DNA from: Vibrio coralliirubri
GTDB lineage: Bacteria > Pseudomonadota > Gammaproteobacteria > Enterobacterales > Vibrionaceae
DNA: 64,000 nt
Direction of reading: 5' to 3'
NCBI RefSeq assembly: GCF_024347375.1
Contig: NZ_AP025470.1
Location: 744,001-808,000 of the forward strand
How positions within the stretch are numbered: position 1 is the stretch's first letter; each line of letters begins with the position of its first letter. Below the pieces are notes generated by a model. That model searched no databases and was not told where the DNA came from. It worked only from the letters and a program-made list of their open reading frames with translations. This document shows, in pieces, positions 55,039 to 64,000 of the stretch. The translations under genes and the position numbers were made by a program.

Positions 55039-56393
55039 GTGGAATTCTGTGGAACTTCGCATCCTTTATTGTAGCGCTTGGTATTCTGGTCGCTGTTCAT
55101 GAGTTTGGACACTTCTGGGTTGCTCGTCGCTGTGGTGTGAAAGTTGAGAAATTCTCGATTGGTTTTGGTAAATCAATCTGGAGCAAAGTTGGCCGTGATG
55201 GCACAGAGTACAGCTTGTCTGTCATTCCATTGGGCGGCTACGTTAAGATGCTTGATGGTCGTGTAGACGACCTTTCTGAAGACGAACAACAATACGCTTT
55301 TGATAAGAAGCCATTGTGGAAAAGAACGGCGATAGTTGGCGCAGGTCCTGCGTTTAACTTTATCTTTGCCGTCTTTGCGTATTGGCTTGTATTTTTGATT
55401 GGCGTACCGGCGGTTAAACCCGTAATTGGTGAAGTTACTCCGCAATCTATTGCTGCACAAGCCGGAATTGAAACTGGAATGGAACTTAAATCTATTTCGG
55501 GAATCAAAACCGCAGATTGGGAATCAGTCAATATGGGTTTGATATCGCATATTGGTGATCAGTCCATGACTGTAACGGTTGCTTCTCAAGACGATATCGG
55601 CTTTGAACAACAGATGACATTGGATATTTCAGACTGGTCATTCAACCCAGAAACTGAATCTGCAATGACAACGCTGGGCTTTAGACCATATTCTCCAGAG
55701 ATATCGACAGTGCTCGCTCAAGTCATTGATGACGGTGCGGCATACGATGCAGGGGTAGAAGCTGGCGACAAAATTGTTGAGATTTATGGGCAGCCTATTG
55801 AACAGTGGCAGTCGGTTGTTGAGTTAATCCGTTCAAACCCGATGACATCCTTGGACCTTGTAGTCCTGCGAAATGGTACTGAACAGTCATTAATTATGAC
55901 GCCAAAAAGCCGCGAGCTTTCTGATGGTTCCACAATCGGCTATGCAGGTATTGCTCCAGAAGTCGCAGAATGGCCAGAAGATTATCGCTTTGAGTTACAA
56001 TTTGGTGTAATTGAGTCTGTAGGAAAAGCATTTGATAAAACAGGTCAAATCATTGGTTTGACGCTGACAATGCTTAAGAAGCTCATCGTTGGTGATGTTG
56101 GCTTAAATAACTTGAGTGGCCCGATTTCAATAGCTAAAGGCGCAGGGACAACCGCCGATTACGGTTTGGTTTACTTCTTAGGCTTTTTGGCTCTGATTAG
56201 TGTTAACTTGGGGATTATTAATTTGGTTCCGCTGCCTATGCTTGATGGCGGACATTTGCTCTTTTTCGCTATTGAGGCCGTTACTCGTAAACCGGTGCCT
56301 GAAAAAGTTCAGGAAATGGGATACAGAGTGGGAGGTGCAATCCTCTTCTCTTTGATGGCTCTGGCAATATTTAATGATTTTACTCGTCTGTGA
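55035..56393 (+). CDS. rseP: Site-2 intramembrane protease RseP
   Basis: 452 residues. The zinc motif HEFGH (residues 22-26) is in the first membrane helix, with the second metal-binding part at [12 protein letters not shown] near the C-terminus. Two PDZ domains occupy about 110-310 in the periplasm. It cleaves RseA to free sigma E under envelope stress. Start overlaps the dxr stop by four bases (ATGA), so it is translationally coupled. Confidence 0.97.
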   Translation: MSGILWNFASFIVALGILVAVHEFGHFWVARRCGVKVEKFSIGFGKSIWSKVGRDGTEYSLSVIPLGGYVKMLDGRVDDLSEDEQQYAFDKKPLWKRTAIVGAGPAFNFIFAVFAYWLVFLIGVPAVKPVIGEVTPQSIAAQAGIETGMELKSISGIKTADWESVNMGLISHIGDQSMTVTVASQDDIGFEQQMTLDISDWSFNPETESAMTTLGFRPYSPEISTVLAQVIDDGAAYDAGVEAGDKIVEIYGQPIEQWQSVVELIRSNPMTSLDLVVLRNGTEQSLIMTPKSRELSDGSTIGYAGIAPEVAEWPEDYRFELQFGVIESVGKAFDKTGQIIGLTLTMLKKLIVGDVGLNNLSGPISIAKGAGTTADYGLVYFLGFLALISVNLGIINLVPLPMLDGGHLLFFAIEAVTRKPVPEKVQEMGYRVGGAILFSLMALAIFNDFTRL

Positions 56394-56441
56394 ATGGTTT
56401 CTCACAGGCATTGGTAGTAGCAAGGAATAATTAGAATAAGT

Positions 56442-58847
56442 ATGGCGATTAAGCAAATTCTGTTCGCAAGTCTATTGGCCACTAGTGTGGCTGCGAACGG
56501 AGCACAAAACTTTGTGGTTCAAGATATCAAGGTCGAAGGTTTACAGCGTGTTGCACTTGGTGCTGCTCTACTGAAAATGCCAGTGCGTATTGGCGATGAA
56601 GTGGATGAAAGCGATGTATCTGAGATCATTCGTGCACTGTATGCTTCAGGTAACTTTGAGGACGTTAAAGTCCTTCGCGATGAAGGTGTTTTAGTTGTTC
56701 AAGTGAAAGAACGACCGACCATCGCGAGCATTTCATTCTCGGGTAACAAAGCGATCAAAGAAGAGCAGCTTCAGCAGAACCTAGATGCGTCTGGTGTTCG
56801 TGAAGGTGAAGCTCTTGACCGTACTACGCTGAGTAACATTGAGAAAGGCCTTGAAGATTTTTACTACAGCGTGGGTAAGTACAACGCGACAGTAAAAGCG
56901 GTTGTGACGCCTCTGCCACGTAACCGTTCTGACCTTAAGTTTGTGTTTACTGAGGGCGTATCCGCTAAGATTCAGCAAATCAACTTTATCGGTAATGAAG
57001 TCTTCTCAGACTCTGAACTGCTTAGTCGTTTCAATCTGAATGTAGATGTTGCATGGTGGAATTTCCTTGCGGATGAAAAATACCAAAAGCAAGTATTAGC
57101 CGGTGATATCGAAGCGCTGAAATCTTACTACCTTGACCGTGGTTACCTTAAGTTTAAGGTCGACTCTACGCAGGTGGCGATCTCTCCAGACAAGAAAGGT
57201 GTTTACATCACGCTTGGTCTTGATGAAGGCGAAGCTTATACGGTTAAAGATGTCTCTTTCCGTGGTGAATTAATCGGTCGTGAGGCTGACTTCGAAGCGT
57301 TAGTGCCATTCGAAGACGGCGATACGTACAACGGTTCTTCGGTAACGTCTTTGGAAGAGAACGTAAAACGAATTCTTGGTGAATCTGGCTACGCGTACCC
57401 ACAAGTTCGTACGATTCCTGAATTTGACGATGAGACCAAAGAGGTGTCGTTGGTTATCAATGTAGAAGCGGGCAGCCGTATCTATGTTCGTGATATTCGA
57501 TTCACGGGTAACAACTCAACGAAAGACGAAGTACTGCGTCGTGAAATGCGTCAAATGGAAGGCAGCTGGCTTAACTCTAAGTCAATTGATACTGGTAAGA
57601 GCCGTCTTAACCGTTTAGGTTTCTTTGAAACGGTTGATGTACAAACAGTGCGTGTTCCTGGCAGTGAAGACCAAGTTGATTTGGTTTACAACGTTAAGGA
57701 AGCTAACTCAGGCAGCATCAACTTTGGTGTTGGTTATGGTACTGAATCAGGTGTTAGTTTCCAAGTTGGTTTACAGCAAGACAACTTTGCGGGCTCTGGT
57801 AACCGTGTTGGCGTAAGTGCCATGATGAATGATTACCAAAAGAACGTGAGCTTAGACTACCGTGACCCATACTGGAACCTGGATGGTGTGAGCTTAGGCG
57901 GTAAGATCTTCTACAACGAATTTGAAGCCTCTGAAGCGGGTATCGTCGACTATACCAACCAAAGTTATGGTACCAGCCTAACATGGGGTTTCCCTGTGGA
58001 TGAGCTGAACCGTCTTGAGTTTGGTGTTGGTTATACGCACAACAAGATCGGTAACGTTCCGACCTATATCCAAGTGGAACAGTTCGCGAGAAGTATTGAC
58101 CAATATGGTGACGAACACATCCTAACTGATGACTTCGATATCAATATATCTTGGACTCGTAACAATCTTAACCGCGGTTTCTTCCCTACTGAAGGTAACC
58201 ATCAACGTGCTTTTGCTAAGGTGACGGTACCCGGTTCTGATGCTCAGTACTTCAAAATGCAGTACGATGTAAAACATTACATCCCGCTGACTAAAAAGCA
58301 TGAGTTCACACTATTGATGCGTGGCCGTTTAGGCTATGGTAATGGTTATGGTCAAACGGATGGTAACGATAATTTGTTCCCATTCTACGAGAACTACTAC
58401 GCAGGTGGTTTTACAACCCTACGTGGTTTTGGCTCTAACTCGGCAGGTCCGAAAGCTGTTTACGGAAGCAGCACAGGTAACAACCCTACATACGATTCAG
58501 CTACTGATGACTCAGTAGGTGGTAACGCGGTTGCTTTGGCAAGCTTAGAGTTAATTGTACCAACGCCGTTTGCTTCTGATGAAGCGCGTAGCCAGATTCG
58601 TACCAGTGTCTTCTTTGACATGGCGAGTGTATGGGATACCGAATTCGTAGACCGCGGCGCACCTAACAGTGGCAGCCAGTACTATTACGATTACTCTGAT
58701 CCAACAAATTACCGTTCATCTTATGGTGCCGCTCTTCAATGGATGTCACCGATGGGCCCACTGGTTTTCTCTCTAGCGAAACCAATTAAAGTTTACGAAG
58801 GTGATGATGAAGAGTTCTTCACATTTACCATTGGTAGAACTTTCTAA
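56442..58847 (+). CDS. bamA: Outer-membrane assembly factor BamA
   Basis: 801 residues, typical length. Signal peptide to about residue 20, five POTRA domains (about 22-420), then the 16-stranded barrel (about 425-801) with loop 6 motif TTLRGFGSN and terminal FTFTIGRTF with C-terminal Phe. It inserts barrel proteins into the outer membrane as the centre of the BAM complex. Followed 18 bases later by skp. Confidence 0.98.
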   Translation: MAIKQILFASLLATSVAANGAQNFVVQDIKVEGLQRVALGAALLKMPVRIGDEVDESDVSEIIRALYASGNFEDVKVLRDEGVLVVQVKERPTIASISFSGNKAIKEEQLQQNLDASGVREGEALDRTTLSNIEKGLEDFYYSVGKYNATVKAVVTPLPRNRSDLKFVFTEGVSAKIQQINFIGNEVFSDSELLSRFNLNVDVAWWNFLADEKYQKQVLAGDIEALKSYYLDRGYLKFKVDSTQVAISPDKKGVYITLGLDEGEAYTVKDVSFRGELIGREADFEALVPFEDGDTYNGSSVTSLEENVKRILGESGYAYPQVRTIPEFDDETKEVSLVINVEAGSRIYVRDIRFTGNNSTKDEVLRREMRQMEGSWLNSKSIDTGKSRLNRLGFFETVDVQTVRVPGSEDQVDLVYNVKEANSGSINFGVGYGTESGVSFQVGLQQDNFAGSGNRVGVSAMMNDYQKNVSLDYRDPYWNLDGVSLGGKIFYNEFEASEAGIVDYTNQSYGTSLTWGFPVDELNRLEFGVGYTHNKIGNVPTYIQVEQFARSIDQYGDEHILTDDFDINISWTRNNLNRGFFPTEGNHQRAFAKVTVPGSDAQYFKMQYDVKHYIPLTKKHEFTLLMRGRLGYGNGYGQTDGNDNLFPFYENYYAGGFTTLRGFGSNSAGPKAVYGSSTGNNPTYDSATDDSVGGNAVALASLELIVPTPFASDEARSQIRTSVFFDMASVWDTEFVDRGAPNSGSQYYYDYSDPTNYRSSYGAALQWMSPMGPLVFSLAKPIKVYEGDDEEFFTFTIGRTF

Positions 58848-58865
58848 TATTTAAAGGACAATATT

Positions 58866-59375
58866 TTGAAAAATATGATTAAAGCAGCAGGTTTAGGCCT
58901 TGTAGTTCTTAGCTCTTCTTTCTTTGCAACAGCTGCTGAAGCTGCGCAAAAAGTGGGTTATGTAAACACTGCACAAGTATTCCAGGCTCTACCTCAGCGT
59001 GAAGTTGTTCTTCAAAAAATGCAGGAAGAGTTCAAAGATAAAGCGGCTGAGCTACAGAGCATTCAAGCTGAAGCGAAAACGAAGATTGAAAAGCTTAAGC
59101 GTGATGGCGAGCTACTAGGTCCTGAAGAAGTTGAGAAGCTTCGCATCGAAGTAGGCCAACTAGACAGCAAGTACAAAATCAAGGCTCAAGCACTAGAAAA
59201 AGCAAGTCAACGTCGTGAAGCACAAGAGAAGCAGAAGCTGTTCAAAGTGATTCAAGATGCTGTAACTAAAGTTGCAGAGAAAGAAGGCTACGACATGATC
59301 GTTGATATTCAAGCTCTACAATACGGTAAGCCTGAATACAACATCTCTGAGCAAGTAATTAAATCACTGAAATAA
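58866..59375 (+). CDS. skp: Periplasmic chaperone Skp (OmpH)
   Basis: 169 residues beginning at TTG; AAAGGA is seven bases before it, while the ATG at 58875 is too far from that site. Signal peptide (TAAEA, cleavage about residue 26), then long helices ([20 protein letters not shown]) forming the jellyfish-like trimer arms. It holds unfolded outer-membrane proteins in the periplasm and hands them to the BAM complex. Five bases separate it from lpxD. Confidence 0.96.
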   Translation: MKNMIKAAGLGLVVLSSSFFATAAEAAQKVGYVNTAQVFQALPQREVVLQKMQEEFKDKAAELQSIQAEAKTKIEKLKRDGELLGPEEVEKLRIEVGQLDSKYKIKAQALEKASQRREAQEKQKLFKVIQDAVTKVAEKEGYDMIVDIQALQYGKPEYNISEQVIKSLK

Positions 59376-59380
59376 GTTTT

Positions 59381-60412
59381 ATGAAGAACCTGACTTTAGC
59401 CGAATTGGCAACGATTACTGGGGGAGAGCTACACGGAGACGGTACGATTACCGTCTCAGCAGTCGCTCCTATGGATAAAGCGCAAGAAGGTCACATTACG
59501 TTCCTTTCTAACGTGAAGTACAGCAAGCACCTAGGTGACTGTAAAGCATCCGCTATTATGGTTAAAGAGAGTGAGCGCGAACTGTGTAAGACCAACGTTA
59601 TTGTGGTTAGTGACCCTTACGTTGCTTTTGCTAAGGTTGCTCAAGCGCTTGATACTACTCCTGCTCCCGCAGCGGCTATTGCTGATTCTGCTTCAATCTC
59701 TAGCGATGCAACCATTGGACAAAATGTGTCTATTGGCGCGAACGCTGTGATTGAGTCTGGTGTAGTACTTAGTGACGATGTGGTCATCGGTGCTGGTTGC
59801 TTTATTGGTAAAAATGCAAAAATTGGCGCAGGCACTAAGCTGTGGGCTAACGTCAGTGTTTACCATGAAGTTGTGATTGGTGAAGCATGTCTGATCCAAT
59901 CAAGTACTGTTATTGGCTCTGATGGCTTTGGCTATGCGAACGAGAAAGGCGAATGGGTTAAGATCCCGCAAGTCGGCTCGGTTCGCATCGGTAACCGCGT
60001 AGAAATTGGCGCGTGTACTACCATCGACCGCGGCGCATTAGATGACACAATCATTGAAGACAACGTTATCCTAGATAACCAACTTCAGATTGCTCACAAT
60101 GTTCACATCGGATATGGTTCAGCTCTTGCAGGTGGTACTATCATTGCAGGCAGCACGACGATAGGTAAGTACTGTATTATTGGTGGTGGTAGTGTGATTA
60201 ATGGTCACATTGAAATTACTGACGGCGTTACGATTACCGGAATGGGAATGGTAATGCGCAGCATCACTGAGAAAGGCATGTACTCTTCGGGTATTCCTTT
60301 ACAGCCAAACAAAGATTGGCGTAAAACAGCAACGCGTGTTCATCGTATTGATGAAATGAACAAGCGTTTGAAAACCGTTGAAAAACTTATTGAGAAGAGC
60401 GCGGAATCATAA
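59381..60412 (+). CDS. lpxD: UDP-3-O-acylglucosamine N-acyltransferase
   Basis: 343 residues. The N-terminal uridine-binding domain ([12 protein letters not shown]) is followed by left-handed beta-helix hexapeptide repeats (about 105-290) and a C-terminal helix. The catalytic His is in [18 protein letters not shown]. It adds the second 3-hydroxyacyl chain in lipid A synthesis. The order skp-lpxD-fabZ-lpxA-lpxB is the usual one. Confidence 0.97.
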   Translation: MKNLTLAELATITGGELHGDGTITVSAVAPMDKAQEGHITFLSNVKYSKHLGDCKASAIMVKESERELCKTNVIVVSDPYVAFAKVAQALDTTPAPAAAIADSASISSDATIGQNVSIGANAVIESGVVLSDDVVIGAGCFIGKNAKIGAGTKLWANVSVYHEVVIGEACLIQSSTVIGSDGFGYANEKGEWVKIPQVGSVRIGNRVEIGACTTIDRGALDDTIIEDNVILDNQLQIAHNVHIGYGSALAGGTIIAGSTTIGKYCIIGGGSVINGHIEITDGVTITGMGMVMRSITEKGMYSSGIPLQPNKDWRKTATRVHRIDEMNKRLKTVEKLIEKSAES

Positions 60413-60430
60413 TTCCAGCATTTCTAATAA

Positions 60431-60456
60431 AAGGCTCGCGTACAGCGAGTCTTTTT
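60431..60456 (+). terminator. Terminator after lpxD
   Basis: AAGGCTCGC-GTACA-GCGAGTCTT (one G-T pair) with TTT following. It falls within the lpxD-fabZ gap of 93 bases, suggesting a break or partial termination before fabZ. Confidence 0.8.
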
Positions 60457-60505
60457 CGTTTATAATCCTTCTAATTAAATAAAGAATATACATAGGAATA
60501 CGACT

Positions 60506-60958
60506 TTGACTACTGAACAGACAACGATGAACATTACTGAAATTCAGGAACTATTACCTCATCGCTACCCATTCTTAATGGTTGATCGTGTGACTAGCTT
60601 TGAAAAAGAAAAAACACTGACCGCAATTAAGAATGTTTCTGTTAACGAACCTCAGTTCACAGGCCACTTCCCTCAGCTTCCTGTATTCCCAGGCGTGTTG
60701 ATCTTAGAAGCAATGGCACAAGCAACAGGCCTTCTAGCATTCAAATCTTTCGGTGCGCCTTCTGGCAACGAGTTGTACTACTTTGCTAGCGTAGATAAAG
60801 CTAAATTCCGTAAGCCAGTAGTACCAGGTGACCAACTGGTTATCGAAGTTGAATTCTTAAAAGAACGTCGCGGCATCGCATCGTTTAACGGTGTTGCTAA
60901 AGTTGACGGCGTAGTTGTATGTTCAGCTGAACTTAAATGTGCTCGTAGAGAGTTTTAA
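60506..60958 (+). CDS. fabZ: 3-hydroxyacyl-[acyl-carrier-protein] dehydratase FabZ
   Basis: 150 residues beginning at TTG with TAGGA eight bases before; the internal ATG at 60527 lacks such a site. The active site His is in [20 protein letters not shown], with the catalytic Glu in the same motif; the start motif [11 protein letters not shown] is also present. It dehydrates 3-hydroxyacyl-ACP in fatty acid elongation, competing with LpxA for substrate. One base separates it from lpxA. Confidence 0.97.
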   Translation: MTTEQTTMNITEIQELLPHRYPFLMVDRVTSFEKEKTLTAIKNVSVNEPQFTGHFPQLPVFPGVLILEAMAQATGLLAFKSFGAPSGNELYYFASVDKAKFRKPVVPGDQLVIEVEFLKERRGIASFNGVAKVDGVVVCSAELKCARREF

Positions 60959-60959
60959 T

Positions 60960-61748
60960 ATGATTCATGAAACAGCGAAAATTCACCCGGCAGCAGTAAT
61001 CGAAGGTGATGTAACTATCGGTGCTAACGTGACGGTTGGGCCTTTCACTTACATTGCTGGTAACGTGACAATTGGTGACGACACTGAAGTGATGTCGCAC
61101 GTTGTGATCAAAGGTCACACAACCATTGGCAAAGAAAACCGTATCTTCCCACACGCTGTTATCGGTGAAGAAAACCAAGATAAGAAATACGGCGGCGAAG
61201 ACACAACAGTTGTGATCGGTGATCGCAACGTAATTCGTGAAGCGGTTCAAATCCATCGTGGTACGGTTCAAGATAAAGCAACCACAGTGATTGGTGATGA
61301 CAACTTACTTTGTGTTAATGCTCACGTAGCGCACGATGTTATTGTTGGTAACCACACTCACATTGGTAACAACGCTATTCTTGGCGGTCACGTAACGGTT
61401 GGCGACTACGCTGGTGTTATGGCACTTTCTGCGATTCACCCGTTCTGTTCGATTGGTGCTTACGCATACATTGGTGGCTGTTCTGCAGTTGTTCAAGATG
61501 TACTGCCGTACGTACTTGCACAGGGTAACCACGCGGCTCCATTCGGTCTTAACCTAGTAGGTTTGAAGCGTAACGGATTTGAAAAACCTGAAATTCGTGC
61601 ACTACAGAAGGCGTACAAAGAGTTATACCGTTCAGGTAAAACACTTGAAGAAGCGAAAGCGGCTTTAGTTGAAATGGCAAAAGAGTTTACTTCGGTAGCG
61701 CCTATGCTTGAAATGCTAGAGAACTCTGAGCGCGGTATTATTCGTTAA
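60960..61748 (+). CDS. lpxA: UDP-N-acetylglucosamine acyltransferase LpxA
   Basis: 262 residues from [16 protein letters not shown]. Hexapeptide repeats build the beta-helix (about 1-190); the catalytic His is in [12 protein letters not shown], and QIHRGT is conserved. It performs the first acyl transfer in lipid A synthesis. A start at 60915 would lie in fabZ and is rejected. A terminator follows. Confidence 0.97.
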   Translation: MIHETAKIHPAAVIEGDVTIGANVTVGPFTYIAGNVTIGDDTEVMSHVVIKGHTTIGKENRIFPHAVIGEENQDKKYGGEDTTVVIGDRNVIREAVQIHRGTVQDKATTVIGDDNLLCVNAHVAHDVIVGNHTHIGNNAILGGHVTVGDYAGVMALSAIHPFCSIGAYAYIGGCSAVVQDVLPYVLAQGNHAAPFGLNLVGLKRNGFEKPEIRALQKAYKELYRSGKTLEEAKAALVEMAKEFTSVAPMLEMLENSERGIIR

Positions 61749-61817
61749 TACTCGATGTGGTTATGTACCAATCAATGTGAGTATGACAATAATTACTTCA
61801 TCAGAATGGTATAACAA

Positions 61818-61848
61818 AAAGATCGCTACTCGTTAGGCGGTCTTTTTT
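61818..61848 (+). terminator. Terminator after lpxA
   Basis: AAAGATCGC and GCGGTCTTT (one G-T pair) around a 10-base loop, then TTT. It lies 70 bases before the lpxB start. Confidence 0.85.
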
Positions 61849-61877
61849 GTTTTAGGCAACAAGGGAATTGAAAAACT

Positions 61878-63074
61878 ATGGCACAGCAAGAAGCAGCAAC
61901 CAATAGCTCGGACTTCGTTTCGAATGAACCATTGCGCGTAGGCATTGTTGTCGGCGAACTGTCTGGCGATACGCTTGGTGAAGGCTTTATCAAAGCGATC
62001 AAATCACAATACCCGAATGCTGAGTTCGTTGGCATTGGCGGGCCGAAAATGAAAGCCCTGGATTGTGAGTCTCTTTTCGAGATGGAAGAGCTGGCCGTTA
62101 TGGGCTTAGTTGAAGTGCTTGGCCGTTTACCTCGCTTGTTAAAAGTAAAAGCAGAGCTGGTTAAGTATTTCACTCAAAATCCACCCGATGTCTTTGTCGG
62201 CATCGACGCGCCCGACTTCAACCTAAGGCTTGAGTTAGACCTTAAGAACGCTGGTATCAAAACGGTGCATTACGTGAGCCCTTCAGTATGGGCTTGGCGT
62301 CCAAAGCGTATCTTTAAAATCGACAAAGCAACTGACTTAGTATTGGCTTTCTTGCCGTTCGAAAAAGCGTTCTACGATAAATATAACGTTGCCTGTGAGT
62401 TTGTTGGTCACACGTTGGCAGACGCGATTCCTTTAGAGCCTAGTAAACAAGATGCTCGAGAGCTGTTAGGTCTTGATCAAGACAAGCAGTGGTTAGCCGT
62501 ATTACCGGGTAGTCGTGGTGGTGAGATGGGTTTGATTGCTCAGCCATTTATCGAAACTTGCCAACGTATCAAGCAGAAGTATCCGGATATCAATTTTGTT
62601 GTTGCGCTCGTTAACGAGCAGCGTAAAAAGCAGTTTACTGAAATCTGGCAATCGACCGCACCTGAGCTTGAATTCACGTTAGTCGAAGATACGGCAACCA
62701 ACGTGATTACCGCCGCTGATTCTGTGCTCTTGGCTTCAGGTACCGTGGCTCTTGAATGTATGTTGCTTAAACGCCCTATGGTGGTTGGTTACAAAGTAAA
62801 TAAGCTGACGGGTTACATTGTTAAGAAATTGGCGATCACTGAGTTTGTGTCACTGCCGAATATTTTGGCTGGTGAAGAGATCGTGAAAGAGCATATTCTT
62901 GAAGAGTGCCACCCAGACTTTTTGTTCCCGTCTGTCGATAAGATGCTATCAGCCGATAACAGTGCCTTGATCGAACGCTTTACCGAGATGCATCACTGGA
63001 TCCGTAAAGACGCAGACAAACAAGCCGCTAACGCAGTATTGAAATTGATTGACCGACCTTTTGTTGAAGCATAA
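61878..63074 (+). CDS. lpxB: Lipid-A-disaccharide synthase LpxB
   Basis: 398 residues, with about 17 N-terminal residues before LRVGIVVGELSGDTLGEGF that are longer than in E. coli (382). GIGGPKM, YVSPSVWAWRPKR and LPGSRGGEM are family motifs. It joins UDP-2,3-diacylglucosamine and lipid X to the lipid A disaccharide at the inner membrane. AAGGGAATTG lies before the ATG. rnhB follows after 33 bases. Confidence 0.97.
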   Translation: MAQQEAATNSSDFVSNEPLRVGIVVGELSGDTLGEGFIKAIKSQYPNAEFVGIGGPKMKALDCESLFEMEELAVMGLVEVLGRLPRLLKVKAELVKYFTQNPPDVFVGIDAPDFNLRLELDLKNAGIKTVHYVSPSVWAWRPKRIFKIDKATDLVLAFLPFEKAFYDKYNVACEFVGHTLADAIPLEPSKQDARELLGLDQDKQWLAVLPGSRGGEMGLIAQPFIETCQRIKQKYPDINFVVALVNEQRKKQFTEIWQSTAPELEFTLVEDTATNVITAADSVLLASGTVALECMLLKRPMVVGYKVNKLTGYIVKKLAITEFVSLPNILAGEEIVKEHILEECHPDFLFPSVDKMLSADNSALIERFTEMHHWIRKDADKQAANAVLKLIDRPFVEA

Positions 63075-63107
63075 AGCGCTTACATACAGAACATTAAGAG
63101 ATTAGTT

Positions 63108-63728
63108 ATGGCAGTAAAAGAGAAAAAAGAGCTTCCTCCATTTGAATATCCGCAAGGCTACCAGCTGTTTGCTGGCGTAGATGAAGTAGGACGCGGCCCT
63201 TTGGTTGGCGACGTGGTGACTGCTGCGGTTATCCTCGATCCAAACAACCCAATCGAAGGCTTGAACGACTCAAAGAAATTATCTGAGAAAAAGCGTCTTG
63301 CGCTGCTTCCAGAAATCAAAGAGAAAGCTTTAGCGTGGTCTGTCGGTCGTTGTTCTCCACAAGAAATTGATGAGTTGAATATTCTGCAAGCGACGATGGT
63401 AGCTATGCAGCGAGCTATCGCAGGTTTGAGCGTTCAACCTGATATGGCGTTGATAGATGGAAACCGTGTCCCAGAACTGCCGATGGACGGTCTTGCGATT
63501 GTGAAGGGGGACTTGCGAGTGGCTGAAATCAGTGCGGCGTCTATTATCGCAAAAGTCGTTCGTGACCAAGAGATGGAAGATCTTGATAAACTTCATCCAG
63601 AGTTTGGTTTTGCTAAACATAAAGGTTACCCGACCAAAGCGCATTTCGAAGCGATTGAAAAACATGGTGTAACCGAGCATTACCGTAAGAGCTTTAAGCC
63701 AGTAAAACGTATTCTTGGCATAGACTAG
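63108..63728 (+). CDS. rnhB: Ribonuclease HII
   Basis: 206 residues. The catalytic DEDD-type residues are in [17 protein letters not shown] and [25 protein letters not shown] follows. It removes ribonucleotides from DNA by nicking at the RNA-DNA junction. It is 33 bases after lpxB and just before dnaE, the same order as in many gammaproteobacteria. Confidence 0.97.
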   Translation: MAVKEKKELPPFEYPQGYQLFAGVDEVGRGPLVGDVVTAAVILDPNNPIEGLNDSKKLSEKKRLALLPEIKEKALAWSVGRCSPQEIDELNILQATMVAMQRAIAGLSVQPDMALIDGNRVPELPMDGLAIVKGDLRVAEISAASIIAKVVRDQEMEDLDKLHPEFGFAKHKGYPTKAHFEAIEKHGVTEHYRKSFKPVKRILGID

Positions 63729-63841
63729 AGCTTTACGTTAACTAGAGCTTAGCATCGAATAAAGTTGCTAACTTGTATTAGAAAAAAATAGAATACACAC
63801 AGTTGTAATCCTAGGCTCAAACCTAGAACTCAGGAAAAATA

Positions 63842-64000
63842 ATGTCAGATCCAAAATTTGTTCACCTACGCGTACACAGTGACTTTTCGATGGTGGATGG
63901 CCTATCCAAGGTGCCACCATTAGTTAAAAAAGTCGCTGAAATGGGTATGCCTGCTCTAGCATTGACCGACTTTACCAACCTGTGTGGTTTGGTGAAGTTT
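63842..64000 (+). CDS. dnaE: DNA polymerase III alpha subunit (5' part)
   Basis: The first 53 residues only ([24 protein letters not shown]...[14 protein letters not shown]); the rest lies beyond the window. This is the N-terminal PHP domain start of DnaE, the replicative polymerase subunit; HLRVHSDFS supplies the first PHP histidines. CAGGAA precedes the ATG. Order after rnhB is standard. Confidence 0.95.
   Translation, partial: MSDPKFVHLRVHSDFSMVDGLSKVPPLVKKVAEMGMPALALTDFTNLCGLVKF

Noticed and set aside
1..64000. CRISPR arrays, prophage genes, integron or restriction/defence islands
   Set aside because: No repeat-spacer pattern, phage structural or integrase genes, or defence-type genes were recognised; the only mobile element is the IS at 3387-4802.

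Overview
The window looks like a chromosomal segment of a marine Vibrio, most likely near the Splendidus clade; the species is inferred from overall resemblance only. Reasons: moderate GC, Vibrio/gammaproteobacterial gene orders (glnD-map | rpsB-tsf-pyrH-frr-uppS-cdsA-dxr-rseP-bamA-skp-lpxD-fabZ-lpxA-lpxB-rnhB-dnaE; ppnN | GGDEF protein | TPR protein | queF | syd), a CsrB-type sRNA preceded by a UvrY/VarA-type box, and MetJ, PurR, TreR and Fur style operators. Nearly everything is chromosomal housekeeping or ordinary accessory content. The only mobile element seen is one IS3-family insertion sequence.

Region 1 (1-5.7 kb): the end of rlmM, a Fur-box-controlled TonB-dependent receptor with a possible divergent small RNA sharing the Fur box, an IS3-family element that splits a terminator hairpin, and xni. 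Region 2 (5.7-13.8 kb): ppnN, a GGDEF protein with a non-canonical SGEEF motif, a TPR protein with a degenerate cyclase-like end, queF, and syd with a zinc-ribbon gene. Region 3 (13.8-23.8 kb): a LamB-family sugar porin, the metNIQ methionine importer with MetJ boxes, gmhB, an MliC-like lipoprotein, then treR-treB-treC. The porin and treB carry the same palindromic operator, which suggests one trehalose regulon covering outer-membrane entry, PTS uptake and hydrolysis of trehalose-6-phosphate. Region 4 (23.8-29.4 kb): a ToxR/CadC-like membrane regulator with a downstream unknown lipoprotein, a YitT-family membrane protein, glyA with a PurR box, and two diverged copies of an ERIC-like palindromic repeat.

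Region 5 (29.4-36.2 kb): small conserved genes (DUF4250, yaeP), a DUF533 protein, proS, trmO, the zinc-free ribosomal protein paralogues rpmE2-rpmJ2 behind adjacent Fur-like and Zur-like palindromes, and an AbgT-family transporter. Region 6 (36.2-40.9 kb): three outer-membrane beta-barrel proteins of unknown role, yaiI, a KfrA-like small DNA-binding protein and a CsrB-family sRNA with 27 GGA motifs. Region 7 (40.9-44.5 kb): GNAT acetyltransferase, DUF3301, DUF3549, yqcC-truC and yaeH.

Region 8 (44.7-64 kb): glnD and map on the minus strand, then a long plus-strand run for translation (rpsB, tsf, frr), UMP kinase, isoprenoid and phospholipid precursors (uppS, cdsA, dxr), envelope proteolysis and outer-membrane biogenesis (rseP, bamA, skp), lipid A synthesis (lpxD, fabZ, lpxA, lpxB), rnhB and the start of dnaE.

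No CRISPR array, tRNA, rRNA or prophage was seen. The least explained items are the divergent Fur-box transcript (1055-1216), the outer-membrane trio (36218-39279), the ToxR-like regulator/lipoprotein pair (23848-26424), and the double metal-type operators at rpmE2.
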